Source of the DNA: CAJBVG01 sp044337515
GTDB taxonomy: Bacteria > Bacteroidota > Bacteroidia > Sphingobacteriales > Sphingobacteriaceae
Direction of reading: 5' to 3'
DNA length: 64,000 bases
Assembly (NCBI GenBank): GCA_044337515.1
Contig: JBIINK010000003.1
Coordinates: 1 to 64,000, forward strand
A model generated the notes under the pieces. That model was not told where the DNA came from. It made no database searches and saw nothing but the letters and a program-made list of their open reading frames with translations. The position numbers were made by a program, and so were the translations under genes. Positions 25,601-34,510 of the stretch are shown here, in pieces (the stretch's first letter is position 1; every line of letters starts with the position of its first letter).

Positions 25601-26623
25601 CTAGTGTAAGATTTTCCAAACCAGTTCTCGTAATAGCTCACCTTCTTCTGTATTTCCAGTATTATCTACCCCTTTCGATTTTAAATCGTACTCCCTTAGC
25701 AAACTTATGATCTGACAAGTTTTATCGAAATTGAAATTTCGAGCAGCCAATTCATATTCTTGAACGAAGTATGGATTTATCTTTAATTGTGATGCAACAT
25801 TTGCTCTTGATTTGTCTTGTAAATAATGAAAAGTAAATAGCTTACTGAAGAAACTATTCATATTTCCTAAGATCAATACCAAGGGATTGTCTTTCTTATT
25901 AGCTGCAAAATAATCAATAATTTTATTGGCTTTCAATACTTCTCTTTTTACTAAAGCCGAATTCAATTCGAAGCTATTAAACTCCTTGCTGACACCTATA
26001 TTTTTCTCAATATCTTCAATAGTCACCGTTTTGCGGTTGTCCATATTGATTAATACCTTATCCACTTCATTCACCACTTTACCCAAGTCATTCCCTAAGT
26101 ACTCAGCAATCATTGCCGCCGCTTTCCCTTCTAACTTATAGCCTTTACTCTCCACATACTGATTCGCCCAGTCGGAAATTTGATTATCATATAATTTTTT
26201 CGACTCAAATAAAACCCCATGCTTATCAATAGCTTTCGCAACTTTTAATCGTTTATCCAAGGAACCATACTTATGACAAAAAACAAGTACCGTACTTTTT
26301 AGTGGATTTTCAACATATGCCGCAAATGGATCTTGCTCTTTCCCTTCTGTTTTTCCGAACTTTATGTTTTGTGCTTCTTTAACAATAACGAGCTGAAAGT
26401 CCGACATCATTGGGTAACGCTTCGCAGTACTCAATATCGTTAACATATCAGTATCCTTACCGTATAAAATGGTTTGATTAAAACCTTTCTCTGCTTCCGA
26501 TAATACTTCTTTCTCCAGTACATCTGCAATTAAATCGATATAGTAACTTTCTTCCCCATGTAAAAAATAGATGGGTTTAAATTGTCGCTTTTTTATATCG
26601 GAAAGAATATGCTCAATGGTCAT
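25601..26623 (-). CDS. holA: DNA polymerase III delta subunit
   Basis: 340 residues from the ATG at 26623 (a TTG lies two codons upstream and is less likely). It opens TIEHILSDIKKRQFKPIYFLHGEESYYIDLIADVLE, the HolA N-terminal signature, continues with LKSTVLVFCHKYGSLDKRLK, and has the C-terminal helical clamp-loader region (NPYFVQEYELAARNF). The subunit is the wrench that opens the sliding clamp within the clamp loader. Length is normal for the family. Flanked on both sides by short-repeat arrays, so probably transcribed on its own or with its upstream neighbours. Confidence 0.93.
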   Translation of the reverse strand: MTIEHILSDIKKRQFKPIYFLHGEESYYIDLIADVLEKEVLSEAEKGFNQTILYGKDTDMLTILSTAKRYPMMSDFQLVIVKEAQNIKFGKTEGKEQDPFAAYVENPLKSTVLVFCHKYGSLDKRLKVAKAIDKHGVLFESKKLYDNQISDWANQYVESKGYKLEGKAAAMIAEYLGNDLGKVVNEVDKVLINMDNRKTVTIEDIEKNIGVSKEFNSFELNSALVKREVLKANKIIDYFAANKKDNPLVLILGNMNSFFSKLFTFHYLQDKSRANVASQLKINPYFVQEYELAARNFNFDKTCQIISLLREYDLKSKGVDNTGNTEEGELLRELVWKILH

Positions 26624-26649
26624 ACACAAAAATAGTGATAAGAATTGAG

Positions 26650-26803
26650 ATATTAGATATTAGACACTGGACAAAGGACACAAGACGATGGACACTGGAT
26701 GCTGGACATTGGACAAAAGATACTGGACAAAGGACTCTGGACACTGGACATTGGACAAAAGATAATTAGTCCAGCGTCTTTTTGTCCAGTGTCCATCGTC
26801 AAG
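26650..26803. repeat. GGACA-rich 7-bp-type repeat array
   Basis: Imperfect repeats of ggacact, ggacaaa and ggacatt; the far end is the reverse complement (gtccagtgtccatcgtc), so the array can fold back on itself. It fills the space between holA and the HSDR_N-like gene. Related arrays lie at 36236 and 57536. Confidence 0.75.
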
Positions 26804-26806
26804 AAT

Positions 26807-27256
26807 TTACAACTTAGAAGGTAGTATTTCTAGAAATCGGTAACTCTCACACTCATAATCCATTTCGCAGTAATAGTGCTCTAAGCCATTAGTTACCACA
26901 AGGTATTTCACTTTATATATCATGTTATACCGTGCTGCTTGATCAAATACTTCTTGTGTAATTTTTATGGAAGGAGCTTTACACTCTATGAGCATTATAG
27001 GCTCGCCTTCGCTAGTATAGACGAGTATGTCGGCTCTTTTTTTGAGCTCGTGTAATTGTAATCCTTTTTCTAAACTAATATGATTTTTAGAATACCCTTT
27101 TTGATTAATGAGGTACTGTACAAAATGTTGTCGAACCCATTCTTCTGGGGTAAGCAGTAATTCTTTTTTTCGGAGGAAATCGAAAATATAAAACTTCCCA
27201 GTTTTCTCAATAATTTGAAAAGGATAAGCTGGGAGGTTAAGTGGAATAAATTCCAT
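26807..27256 (-). CDS. PD-(D/E)XK nuclease-fold protein (type I restriction HSDR_N-like)
   Basis: 149 residues resembling the N-terminal domain of type I restriction R subunits as a stand-alone protein. The nuclease-fold core is visible: an E in HFVQYLINQKGY, D76 in RADILVY and E91-x-K93 in LIECKAPS. No helicase or methylase genes are nearby, so it is not part of a restriction system here. Such proteins are common in Bacteroidota with no established role. It begins two bases after valS ends and is likely co-transcribed with it. Confidence 0.85.
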   Translation of the reverse strand: MEFIPLNLPAYPFQIIEKTGKFYIFDFLRKKELLLTPEEWVRQHFVQYLINQKGYSKNHISLEKGLQLHELKKRADILVYTSEGEPIMLIECKAPSIKITQEVFDQAARYNMIYKVKYLVVTNGLEHYYCEMDYECESYRFLEILPSKL

Positions 27257-27258
27257 GA

Positions 27259-29931
27259 TTACATTTTAGCAAGACTTACTTTTAATATCTCGATTTTTTG
27301 TTCTGCGTCGGCTTTCTTCTTTTTCTCGTTTTCTACAACATCACCTTTCGCATTATTAACGAATCGTTCGTTCGATAATTTAGCATCAACAGATTTTAAG
27401 AACCCTTCCAAGTAAACAAGTTCCTTCATCATACGCTCTTTCTCTACCGCAGGGTCTATTGAATCTCCTAAGTCAACAAAGCACTCGTCATTGCCAGATA
27501 AAAATTGTGTAGCATTCTCCGGAACCGTTTGCACCATGGCTAATTCACCAATCATCGCCAATCTTTTTAATATCAACTCATACTTCGAATACTCTACACC
27601 TGAATTATTTTTGATGGATAAATCCAAAGCATCTTTTGGAGCAATTTGTTTAGCATTTCTAATGTTTCTCATTTCAGAAACAATACCTAACACTGCATTC
27701 ATTTCCGACAATCGTTGTTCATTAAATGCTTTCGCTGTTGGATAAGTTGCTACTATACAACAATCCATTTCTGCACGTATTCCAAACAATTCCTCATCAT
27801 GCCATAATTCTTCAGAAAGGAATGGCATAAATGGATGAATCAATTTTAATATCTCCGCAAATTTATTTTTTACAAACTCAAATGTTTCCGCATCAATTGC
27901 ATCTTGGTATGAGTCACCATTCTCTAGTTTATGGTAAGTCGGCTTTATCATTTCTAAATATGACGAACAGAAATCATCCCAAATAAGTTTATAAATACTC
28001 ATCAAGGCTTCTGATAATCGATATGATAAAAACATTTGTTCTATCTCTTTTAATGATTCGTTAAATCGCGCATCGAACCATTCGTTGGCTGTTGTATTTT
28101 CATTTTTCAATGAAGCATCAACTGTCCATCCTTTCACTAATCGAAATGCATTCCAAATTTTATTAGCAAAGTTTCTTCCTTGCTCACAATACGATTCGTC
28201 GAACATTAAATCATTTCCCGCTGGCGAACAAAGTAACATTCCCACACGCACTCCATCAGCACCATACTTCGCCATCAACTCAATAGGATCAGGTGAATTG
28301 CCTAATGATTTCGACATTTTACGTCCTTGCTTATCGCGTACAATGCCTGTTAAATATACATTCTTGAAAGGAACTTGATTTCTAAATTCCTTACCTGCCA
28401 TAATCATGCGCGCTACCCAGAAAAATAAAATTTCTGGTGCTGTTACTAAATCATTGGTCGGATAGTAATAATTTAAATCAGCATTTCCTTCATTATTCTT
28501 ATCACCAAAAACCGTTGGATCAAAAACTGATATTGGCCATAACCAAGAAGAGAACCATGTATCAACCACGTCATCATCCTGACGAATATCGGTGATGCTG
28601 ATATTATGATAATCTGCAGATAAGGCTTTGAATTTTTCAATCGCTTCTTCAGCAGTTTTTGCTACTACTACTTCCCCATTCGTAGCATACCATGCTGGGA
28701 TTTGTTGACCCCACCAAAGTTGACGAGATATACACCAATCCTTTACATTCTCCATCCAATGACGGTAGGTATTGATGTACTTATCTGGAATTAAATTCAC
28801 TTCACCATCATTCACCGCATCAAGTGCTGGCTTCGCTAATACTTCCATACGCACAAACCATTGCATCGATAGCTTCGGTTCAATTACAGCATCAGTACGT
28901 TCAGAAAAACCTACTTGCGATTTATACTCTTCTACTTTCTCTAATTGCCCAGCTTCTTCAAGCATTACAGCAATTTTTTTACGCGCAATAAATCGATCTT
29001 CATTAACGAGAATTTCTGCTTTCTCATTTAATGTCCCATTGTCATTTAAAATATCAACAACAGCAAGCTTATGCTTTATGCCTAACTCGTAGTCATTCAA
29101 ATCATGTGCTGGAGTAACTTTTAAACATCCTGTACCAAAATCCATCGTTACGTACTCATCAGTGATAATAGGTATTTCACGATTTATTAAAGGCACTAAA
29201 ATTTTCTTGCCGTGTAAATGTTTATAGCGCTCATCATTCGGGTTCACACATATAGCAGAATCGGCCATAATGGTTTCCGGACGAGTAGTGGCAATGGTTA
29301 CGAAACCAGAGCCATCACTAATTTTATACTTGATGTAAAATAATTTCTGATTAACTTCTTTACGAATTACTTCTTCGTCAGATACAGCGGTTAATCCTTT
29401 CGGATCCCAATTCACCATACGAATACCACGATAAATCAATCCTTTTTCGAATAAGTGAATAAACGTATCGATTACTGCACCGCTCATCGCAGGGTCCATC
29501 GTAAATGTGGTACGCTCCCAATCACATGAAGCTCCTAGTTTTTTCAATTGGTCGAGGATGATTCCTCCGTATTTATCTTTCCAATCGTAAGCGTATGATA
29601 AAAACTCTTCACGAGTTAATGATTTCTTGTCAATACCTTTTTCTGCAAGCAATGCTACCACTTTAGCTTCTGTAGCAATAGATGCATGGTCGGTACCCGG
29701 TACCCATAATGCATTCTTGCCCATCATTCGGGCTCTACGAATCAATACATCTTGAATCGTATTATTTAACATATGCCCCATATGCAGCACTCCTGTAACG
29801 TTTGGAGGGGGAATTACTACAGTATATGGTTCACGCTCGTCTGGCACCGAACGGAAAAAACCTTTCTCCATCCAATAAGGATACCATCTATTCTCTGCTT
29901 CTGTTGATAAATATGTCTTCGAAATGCTCAT
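27259..29931 (-). CDS. valS: Valyl-tRNA synthetase
   Basis: 890 residues. Class I synthetase with HMGH at residues 50-53 within PPPNVTGVLHMGH, KMSKS at 538-542, the editing-domain block TTRPETIMAD, and a C-terminal coiled coil (~825-890; KERMMKELVYLEGFLKSVDAKLSN), all diagnostic of ValRS. It charges tRNA-Val and edits threonine. Full length. A terminator-type hairpin lies between it and the upstream gene. The HSDR_N-like gene follows immediately. Confidence 0.98.
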   Translation of the reverse strand: MSISKTYLSTEAENRWYPYWMEKGFFRSVPDEREPYTVVIPPPNVTGVLHMGHMLNNTIQDVLIRRARMMGKNALWVPGTDHASIATEAKVVALLAEKGIDKKSLTREEFLSYAYDWKDKYGGIILDQLKKLGASCDWERTTFTMDPAMSGAVIDTFIHLFEKGLIYRGIRMVNWDPKGLTAVSDEEVIRKEVNQKLFYIKYKISDGSGFVTIATTRPETIMADSAICVNPNDERYKHLHGKKILVPLINREIPIITDEYVTMDFGTGCLKVTPAHDLNDYELGIKHKLAVVDILNDNGTLNEKAEILVNEDRFIARKKIAVMLEEAGQLEKVEEYKSQVGFSERTDAVIEPKLSMQWFVRMEVLAKPALDAVNDGEVNLIPDKYINTYRHWMENVKDWCISRQLWWGQQIPAWYATNGEVVVAKTAEEAIEKFKALSADYHNISITDIRQDDDVVDTWFSSWLWPISVFDPTVFGDKNNEGNADLNYYYPTNDLVTAPEILFFWVARMIMAGKEFRNQVPFKNVYLTGIVRDKQGRKMSKSLGNSPDPIELMAKYGADGVRVGMLLCSPAGNDLMFDESYCEQGRNFANKIWNAFRLVKGWTVDASLKNENTTANEWFDARFNESLKEIEQMFLSYRLSEALMSIYKLIWDDFCSSYLEMIKPTYHKLENGDSYQDAIDAETFEFVKNKFAEILKLIHPFMPFLSEELWHDEELFGIRAEMDCCIVATYPTAKAFNEQRLSEMNAVLGIVSEMRNIRNAKQIAPKDALDLSIKNNSGVEYSKYELILKRLAMIGELAMVQTVPENATQFLSGNDECFVDLGDSIDPAVEKERMMKELVYLEGFLKSVDAKLSNERFVNNAKGDVVENEKKKKADAEQKIEILKVSLAKM

Positions 29932-29941
29932 AATAAATAAA

Positions 29942-29966
29942 AAATCCCCAAAATGCTGGGGATTAC
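29942..29966 (-). terminator. Terminator hairpin between outer-membrane gene and valS
   Basis: AATCCCCA / TGGGGATT stem with a short loop, followed on the minus strand by a T-run. It ends the 31951-30004 gene cluster and sits in the leader of valS, where it could also attenuate read-through. Confidence 0.7.
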
Positions 29967-30003
29967 AAAAATATAAAATTATGGGACTGTTTTGCCCTAA
30001 ATC

Positions 30004-30669
30004 TTAGAAATAAAAGCCTAAAGAAAGGCCTAATCGAGGCAATACTCCATTAAAACTTTGTCCGAATTGATCAATTCCCGTATCTACATTTTCTGTAAAT
30101 GTGGTTTTTATATTTGCTGTTTTAGCAATTACACCAAAATAACCATCCACAAAAAATCCAATATTTAAATCGGCACGCATCCCAAAATACACGAATGCAT
30201 CTACTCTATTCGTAGTTTGTTTATAGGTATTTAGTGAATATTTTGTGGCTGAAGAACCAAAATTATCAATATAATCAATCCAACCGTAATCTTTAAATTT
30301 ATAATTCACATGACTATAACCCACACCTGCTTTTACATAGCCCAAGCGGTTTAGCTTATTATTGATTCGTAAGTATTTTCTAAAAGATAAATCTACACCA
30401 CCACCAGACATCATAAAATTTTCTTTACCGGGTGAATTGCTTGTTCCATAACCATAATCAAAAGAATAGTAGATTGGCATAATACCAATGCCATTCATGA
30501 AATTCTTATCTAAAGAACGCTCATATTCTATGCGATACGCTCCAAAAAGAAAGCCAGAAGTATGTAACCAAAATGAACTCTTTTTAATAGCGCTACTGTC
30601 GGTTTGAGCATTTACTGAAGTCGACACAATGCTCAATAACATGAGCATAAAAATAATTTTCGTTTTCAT
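30004..30669 (-). CDS. Small outer-membrane beta-barrel protein
   Basis: 221 residues with a signal peptide (cut after SVNAQ, ~22). Alternating strands rich in Tyr, Gly and Phe (GAYRIEYERSL, FVYFGMRADLNIGFFVDGYFGV) and a C-terminal LGLSLGFYF ending in Phe, as expected for an outer-membrane beta-barrel of ~8-10 strands. Its ATG overlaps the stop of the upstream lipoprotein, so the three genes 31951-30004 form an operon. No specific function is recognisable. Confidence 0.75.
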   Translation of the reverse strand: MKTKIIFMLMLLSIVSTSVNAQTDSSAIKKSSFWLHTSGFLFGAYRIEYERSLDKNFMNGIGIMPIYYSFDYGYGTSNSPGKENFMMSGGGVDLSFRKYLRINNKLNRLGYVKAGVGYSHVNYKFKDYGWIDYIDNFGSSATKYSLNTYKQTTNRVDAFVYFGMRADLNIGFFVDGYFGVIAKTANIKTTFTENVDTGIDQFGQSFNGVLPRLGLSLGFYF

Positions 30670-31436
30670 TATTGTCCGATTAAAATACTACTTAATAAAG
30701 TTAAATCTCCATTCGCATAGGAGTATTGATAAAACCCTGTGCTCGAAGTCAACATTAGTTTATTATTAAATGGAATCACATCATTTGCTTTTACATTAAA
30801 CGAATGCAATAGCACTAAGGAATCCACATTACTTTTATCATACATTTTCAAGTGATCATCACATACAAAAAGGTAATTGCTATCAATACCTAATCCTTGT
30901 GGCGACGTCATGTTGTAACTCACCCTTAATGCTGGGGCAGTTAAACTAGTAATGTCTATTATTTCTAAGGCATTAATTCCTCTCCAACAACGATTGTTGG
31001 CAGTAGAATTTAAGGTTACATAAGCGAAAGAATCGTCGGCAACCACTGGATCGCAACTGTAAATATGACTATAGAATGATTTGTAAACCGCGTAATTAGA
31101 ACCAGTTAAGGAATAAATAAACATACCCGAACTAGTACCTACAAACAAAGCGTCTTTTCTACAAAAAATAGTTTCAATGGAGTTGTTTAAATAAAGCGTT
31201 TGAAATAAAGTTAAGCTTCCATTACTTTCTATGGTATACGTTTTCGCATTTTCTCCACTTAAAGTAAATATTTTATTGTCCTTTACCGCGAAGCGAGCTA
31301 AGGAACCTGTTGTTCCTGTTGAGGTACCTCCAGGACTAAGATTTGATTCTCCAGCACCGCAAGAAATTAAATAGCTTGCAATTCCTATGATTACAACTAT
31401 ATTCAGTAGTCTAGTTATGTTTCTCATTTTTCCCAT
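30669..31436 (-). CDS. Beta-propeller-like (LVIVD-type) lipoprotein
   Basis: 255 residues with a lipoprotein signal (IGIASYLISC, Cys ~26) and a Gly/Ser/Thr linker. Repeating short strands (ARFAVKDNKIFTLSG, LFVGTSSGMFIYSLTG, FAYVTLNSTANN, YLFVCDDHLKMYDKSN, LMLTSSTGFYQYSY) have the look of LVIVD/beta-propeller blades. It overlaps the upstream gene by 13 bases in another frame. It could be half of a two-chain propeller with its neighbour. Function unknown. Confidence 0.72.
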   Translation of the reverse strand: MGKMRNITRLLNIVVIIGIASYLISCGAGESNLSPGGTSTGTTGSLARFAVKDNKIFTLSGENAKTYTIESNGSLTLFQTLYLNNSIETIFCRKDALFVGTSSGMFIYSLTGSNYAVYKSFYSHIYSCDPVVADDSFAYVTLNSTANNRCWRGINALEIIDITSLTAPALRVSYNMTSPQGLGIDSNYLFVCDDHLKMYDKSNVDSLVLLHSFNVKANDVIPFNNKLMLTSSTGFYQYSYANGDLTLLSSILIGQ

Positions 31437-31951
31437 CCTACAATAATTAAATCTTCTTCTCTATTCGATACTCTGTATATGTATGGAAGATATCCTAAGT
31501 CAGGTGGATAAAGCTCAGGGAAGGCATCTCTTTGACGAGCTGAAACCGTAACCTGTGTAACATTGCTGATATTTAAAGTGACCAAATCCACGGCATTATC
31601 TACAAATAAAAAGTTGTCTTTTGAGGCAATATCTATGCAACCAGGAACCCTAATGAAGGATACTTTTGTAGGTACCGAAGGATTCGAATTATCGATCACA
31701 TGTACTCCTTGGTATTTCTCTACTAAAAATATATAGTTTTGATAGACAAGCATTTTGCCCGGCTCAAGTAGTTTTTGTGATGTCATAGACTTCACAGAAG
31801 TTTCGAGTTGAGCTCTTGTCATAAACAAGGGAGTATATGACGTTTCGGGCGGCATAGGCTCTATGGTGTAAATCGGACAAGCATACAAGAAAATAGAGAG
31901 TATGGGCAGTAGAAATAACCAATGTTTACGATAGATATTTGGGGTTGCCAT
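31424..31951 (-). CDS. LVIVD-repeat-like lipoprotein
   Basis: 175 residues. Lipoprotein signal LLPILSIFLYAC (Cys ~25), then YTPLFMTRAQLETSVKSM, a block seen in Bacteroidota LVIVD-repeat lipoproteins, and two blade-like units (MLVYQNYIFLVEKYQGVHVIDNSNPS; IDIASKDNFLFVDNAVDLVTLNISN). It ends after two blades, while the downstream overlapping gene supplies more, suggesting that the two products work together. First gene of a three-gene operon, divergent from lpoB. Role unknown. Confidence 0.75.
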   Translation of the reverse strand: MATPNIYRKHWLFLLPILSIFLYACPIYTIEPMPPETSYTPLFMTRAQLETSVKSMTSQKLLEPGKMLVYQNYIFLVEKYQGVHVIDNSNPSVPTKVSFIRVPGCIDIASKDNFLFVDNAVDLVTLNISNVTQVTVSARQRDAFPELYPPDLGYLPYIYRVSNREEDLIIVGWEK

Positions 31952-31972
31952 TTTAAAAGTTTAAATAACTTA

Positions 31973-31980
31973 TATATTTG
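31973..31980 (+). promoter_or_regulatory. Candidate -7 box of the lpoB promoter
   Basis: TATATTTG fits TAnnTTTG exactly, 48 bases before the lpoB start, in the only gap between the divergent genes. No clear -33 element is seen. Confidence 0.35.
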
Positions 31981-32028
31981 ATAGAAAATAAACGTTATTG
32001 CACTATAAAAGTAAAGAAATAAACTAAT

Positions 32029-32619
32029 ATGAAAAAGGCCTATTTAATAATTACTACGTTATTCCTAACCTCTTTGGTATTCACAGGATGTAAAACTAGA
32101 AAAGTAGAGCGTATTGACCCTACTCAACAAACCGATTTAAGTGGACGTTGGAACGACACCGACTCTCGTTTGGTTTCTAATGAAATGATTAGCGATTGCA
32201 TGGCAAAACCATGGAGAACTGAATTCACTACTGCAAAAGGCAAAAGACCTGTTGTGATTATAGGAACAGTAAGAAACAAAACTACCGAACACATCGATCC
32301 AGAAACATTTATTAAAGATATTGAAAAAGCATACATCAATTCTGGATTAGTATCTGTTGTACAAGCTGGCGAAGCAAGAAAAGAATTACGTGATGAACGT
32401 AACGATCAACAAACATTTTCATCTAATGACACCAAGAAAAAATGGGGATTAGAAAAAGGTGCTGACTTTATGTTGAATGGTGTGATTACTTCTATTGTTG
32501 ACCAATACGGTAAAAACAAAGTAGTGTACTACCAAATCGATTTAGAATTAACCAATTTAGAAACCAATGAAAAGGTTTGGATTGGCGATAAAAAAATCAA
32601 AAAAGCAGTTCAAAACTAA
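32029..32619 (+). CDS. lpoB: Penicillin-binding protein activator LpoB-like lipoprotein
   Basis: 196 residues with lipobox TSLVFTGC. After a short linker comes the LpoB domain: DLSGRWNDTDSRLVSNEMISDC, RPVVIIGTVRNKTTEHID, FIKDIEKAYINSGLVSVVQA, GADFMLNGVITS, YQIDLELTNLETNEKVWIGDKKIKK. In proteobacteria LpoB is an outer-membrane lipoprotein that activates PBP1b. Bacteroidota homologues are usually encoded next to a COG3014 lipoprotein, as here. A terminator-like hairpin separates it from that gene. Confidence 0.9.
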   Translation: MKKAYLIITTLFLTSLVFTGCKTRKVERIDPTQQTDLSGRWNDTDSRLVSNEMISDCMAKPWRTEFTTAKGKRPVVIIGTVRNKTTEHIDPETFIKDIEKAYINSGLVSVVQAGEARKELRDERNDQQTFSSNDTKKKWGLEKGADFMLNGVITSIVDQYGKNKVVYYQIDLELTNLETNEKVWIGDKKIKKAVQN

Positions 32620-32627
32620 TTTAAATT

Positions 32628-32666
32628 AAATAGCGAACTAATTAACCTTAGTTCGCTATTTCTCTA
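32628..32666 (+). terminator. Terminator-like hairpin after lpoB
   Basis: AAATAGCGAACTA / TAGTTCGCTATTT perfect stem with an eight-base loop and a T-rich tail. The downstream lipoprotein gene starts 17 bases later, so it may limit rather than abolish read-through. Confidence 0.65.
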
Positions 32667-32682
32667 TTATAACCATGGCATC

Positions 32683-34128
32683 GTGAAGAAGCAACTCCAC
32701 TATTTATTACTGTTTGTATCCATTCTTTTTATCAGTTCTTGTGCTACGTATTATCAAAAGTTAGCCGAGTTTAACAGTAATGTTGAGCAAGGAAATATTA
32801 CGAAAGCAAAAGAACTTCTTGATAAAGATAAAAAAGGACCTGAAGGCAAAAATAAATTATTGTACTACATGAATCGTGGTACAATAGAAATGCTATTGGG
32901 AAATTATGAGAAGAGTAATGAGTACTTTAATGTGGCAGATGTTTTAATTGAAGATTATAACAAAGAACTAAGTTCACAAGCATTAGCATTGTTAACGAAT
33001 TCGATGGCTACCGAATATGGTGGTGAAGATTTCGAAAGGGTACTAATTCATTATTACAAAGCCTTGAATTATGTTCAATTAGGTCAGCATGATGATGCCA
33101 TTATAGAATGCCGTAGAATAAACTTAAAGCTTCAAAAACTAAACGATAAATACTCCAAAAAGAACCGTTATTCGGAAGATGCATTCGGGTTAAACTTAAT
33201 GGGTATTATTTACGAATCGGCTGGAGAAACCAATGATGCCTTTATTGCTTATCGCAATGCAGTAGAATCTTACGAAAAAATTTACGAACCTCAATTTAAA
33301 ACTGGCGTTCCCTTACAATTAAAGAAAGATGTTATACGTACGGCGTATGAAATTGGATTTGATGATGAAGGCCGACGTTTTGAAGAAAAATTTAAGTTGA
33401 AAGATGAACCCCGAAACAAAGAGAATGGAGAACTCCTTTTCTTTTGGAATAATGGTTTAGGTCCTGTTAAAGCAGAGAACAGCATAAACTTTAGCATCAT
33501 TAAAGGTGAAGGTGGCTATGTTACTTTTGCCAATGATGAATTAGGGTTAAGCATTCCGTTCCCTCTTCCTCAAGGTAAAAGCACTAATTCTGCATTAGGC
33601 GATTTAGAATTTATTCGTGTTGCTTTTCCAAAATATGTTGAACGTACTCCTTATTACAAGGAAGCTTCTGTTCAAGTAGGCAATACCAATTATGGATTTG
33701 ATATTGCCGAAAACATCAACAACATTGCTTTTAAAACCTTGCATGATCGCATGCTTAGAGAGTTAAGCACTTCTTTATTACGATTAGCCACTAAAAAAGT
33801 AGCTGAATATGCGGCAAGAGACCAAAATCAAAATGTTGGTTCTTTAGTAGGTATTGTAAATGCCATTACAGAAAAGGCCGATACTAGAAATTGGCAAACC
33901 CTGCCCTATTCTATTTCTTACACAAGAATTTCACTTCCTCCTGGGGCACAGGAAATAAAACTGAAACTTACATCGTTTGATAATAAGCAAGTTAAAGAAC
34001 AAAAGTTTAACTTTGTAATACAAAAGGGTAAAACAACATTCCAATCGTATCAGAACTTTGAGTGTAAACCGTACTATATGCCCGGTTTTATGCCTGCTGA
34101 TCAACGAATAATGAATGATATGCGATAA
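32683..34128 (+). CDS. COG3014-type TPR lipoprotein, LpoB partner
   Basis: 481 residues from a GTG start. Lipobox FVSILFISSC. Tetratricopeptide-like helices ~20-190 (GNITKAKELLDKD, NYEKSNEYFNVAD, GQHDDAIIECRRI, GETNDAFIAYRNAVESYE), followed by a beta-rich C-terminal half. This pattern matches the COG3014 lipoproteins commonly encoded with LpoB. A role in peptidoglycan synthase activation is inferred from the pairing. Its 3' end is followed four bases later by the rhodanese gene. Confidence 0.82.
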   Translation: MKKQLHYLLLFVSILFISSCATYYQKLAEFNSNVEQGNITKAKELLDKDKKGPEGKNKLLYYMNRGTIEMLLGNYEKSNEYFNVADVLIEDYNKELSSQALALLTNSMATEYGGEDFERVLIHYYKALNYVQLGQHDDAIIECRRINLKLQKLNDKYSKKNRYSEDAFGLNLMGIIYESAGETNDAFIAYRNAVESYEKIYEPQFKTGVPLQLKKDVIRTAYEIGFDDEGRRFEEKFKLKDEPRNKENGELLFFWNNGLGPVKAENSINFSIIKGEGGYVTFANDELGLSIPFPLPQGKSTNSALGDLEFIRVAFPKYVERTPYYKEASVQVGNTNYGFDIAENINNIAFKTLHDRMLRELSTSLLRLATKKVAEYAARDQNQNVGSLVGIVNAITEKADTRNWQTLPYSISYTRISLPPGAQEIKLKLTSFDNKQVKEQKFNFVIQKGKTTFQSYQNFECKPYYMPGFMPADQRIMNDMR

Positions 34129-34132
34129 TCAA

Positions 34133-34510
34133 ATGAAAAATAAATTCTTTATTTCTCTATTCATTTTACTGAGCAGTTTGGCCTTTAGTCAGTCTGCCTT
34201 AAAAGTAAATTCAATAGAATTTAAAGCAAGCTATTTTAAATATCGTGGCGTATTATTAGATGTTCGCACTCCAAGCGAATACAATGAAGGGCATATCGAA
34301 AATGCTAGAAACCTTGATTTCTCAGCAAGTACTTTCGAAACCGAAATCGATAAACTCGATAGAGAGCAAACTGTATTTTTATATTGTGCCATTGGAGTTA
34401 GAAGCACAAAAGCGGCTAACCTATTACGTAAAAAAGGATTTAAACATGTATTCGACTTAGACGGTGGTTATACTGATTTAATAAAAGTGGGGATGAAGAG
34501 TGTGAAGTAA
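34133..34510 (+). CDS. Periplasmic rhodanese-domain protein
   Basis: 125 residues from the ATG at 34133. An upstream in-frame ATG at 34115 would add six residues ahead of a clear signal peptide (KNKFFISLFILLSSLAFSQ) and overlaps the previous gene, so I reject it. Single rhodanese domain: LLDVRTPSEYNEGHI, active-site Cys85 in CAIGVRS, FDLDGGYTDL. Sulfur or oxyanion transfer in the periplasm is the family's general property; the substrate is unknown. Overlaps mnmD by one base (TAATG). Confidence 0.88.
   Translation: MKNKFFISLFILLSSLAFSQSALKVNSIEFKASYFKYRGVLLDVRTPSEYNEGHIENARNLDFSASTFETEIDKLDREQTVFLYCAIGVRSTKAANLLRKKGFKHVFDLDGGYTDLIKVGMKSVK

Noticed and set aside
26807..27256. Type I restriction system
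   Set aside because: Only the nuclease-type N-terminal domain is present; no helicase, HsdM or HsdS genes nearby.
29966..29973. TATTTTTG -7-like box before valS
   Set aside because: Transcription from it would begin inside the terminator hairpin; the match is likely chance in AT-rich sequence.
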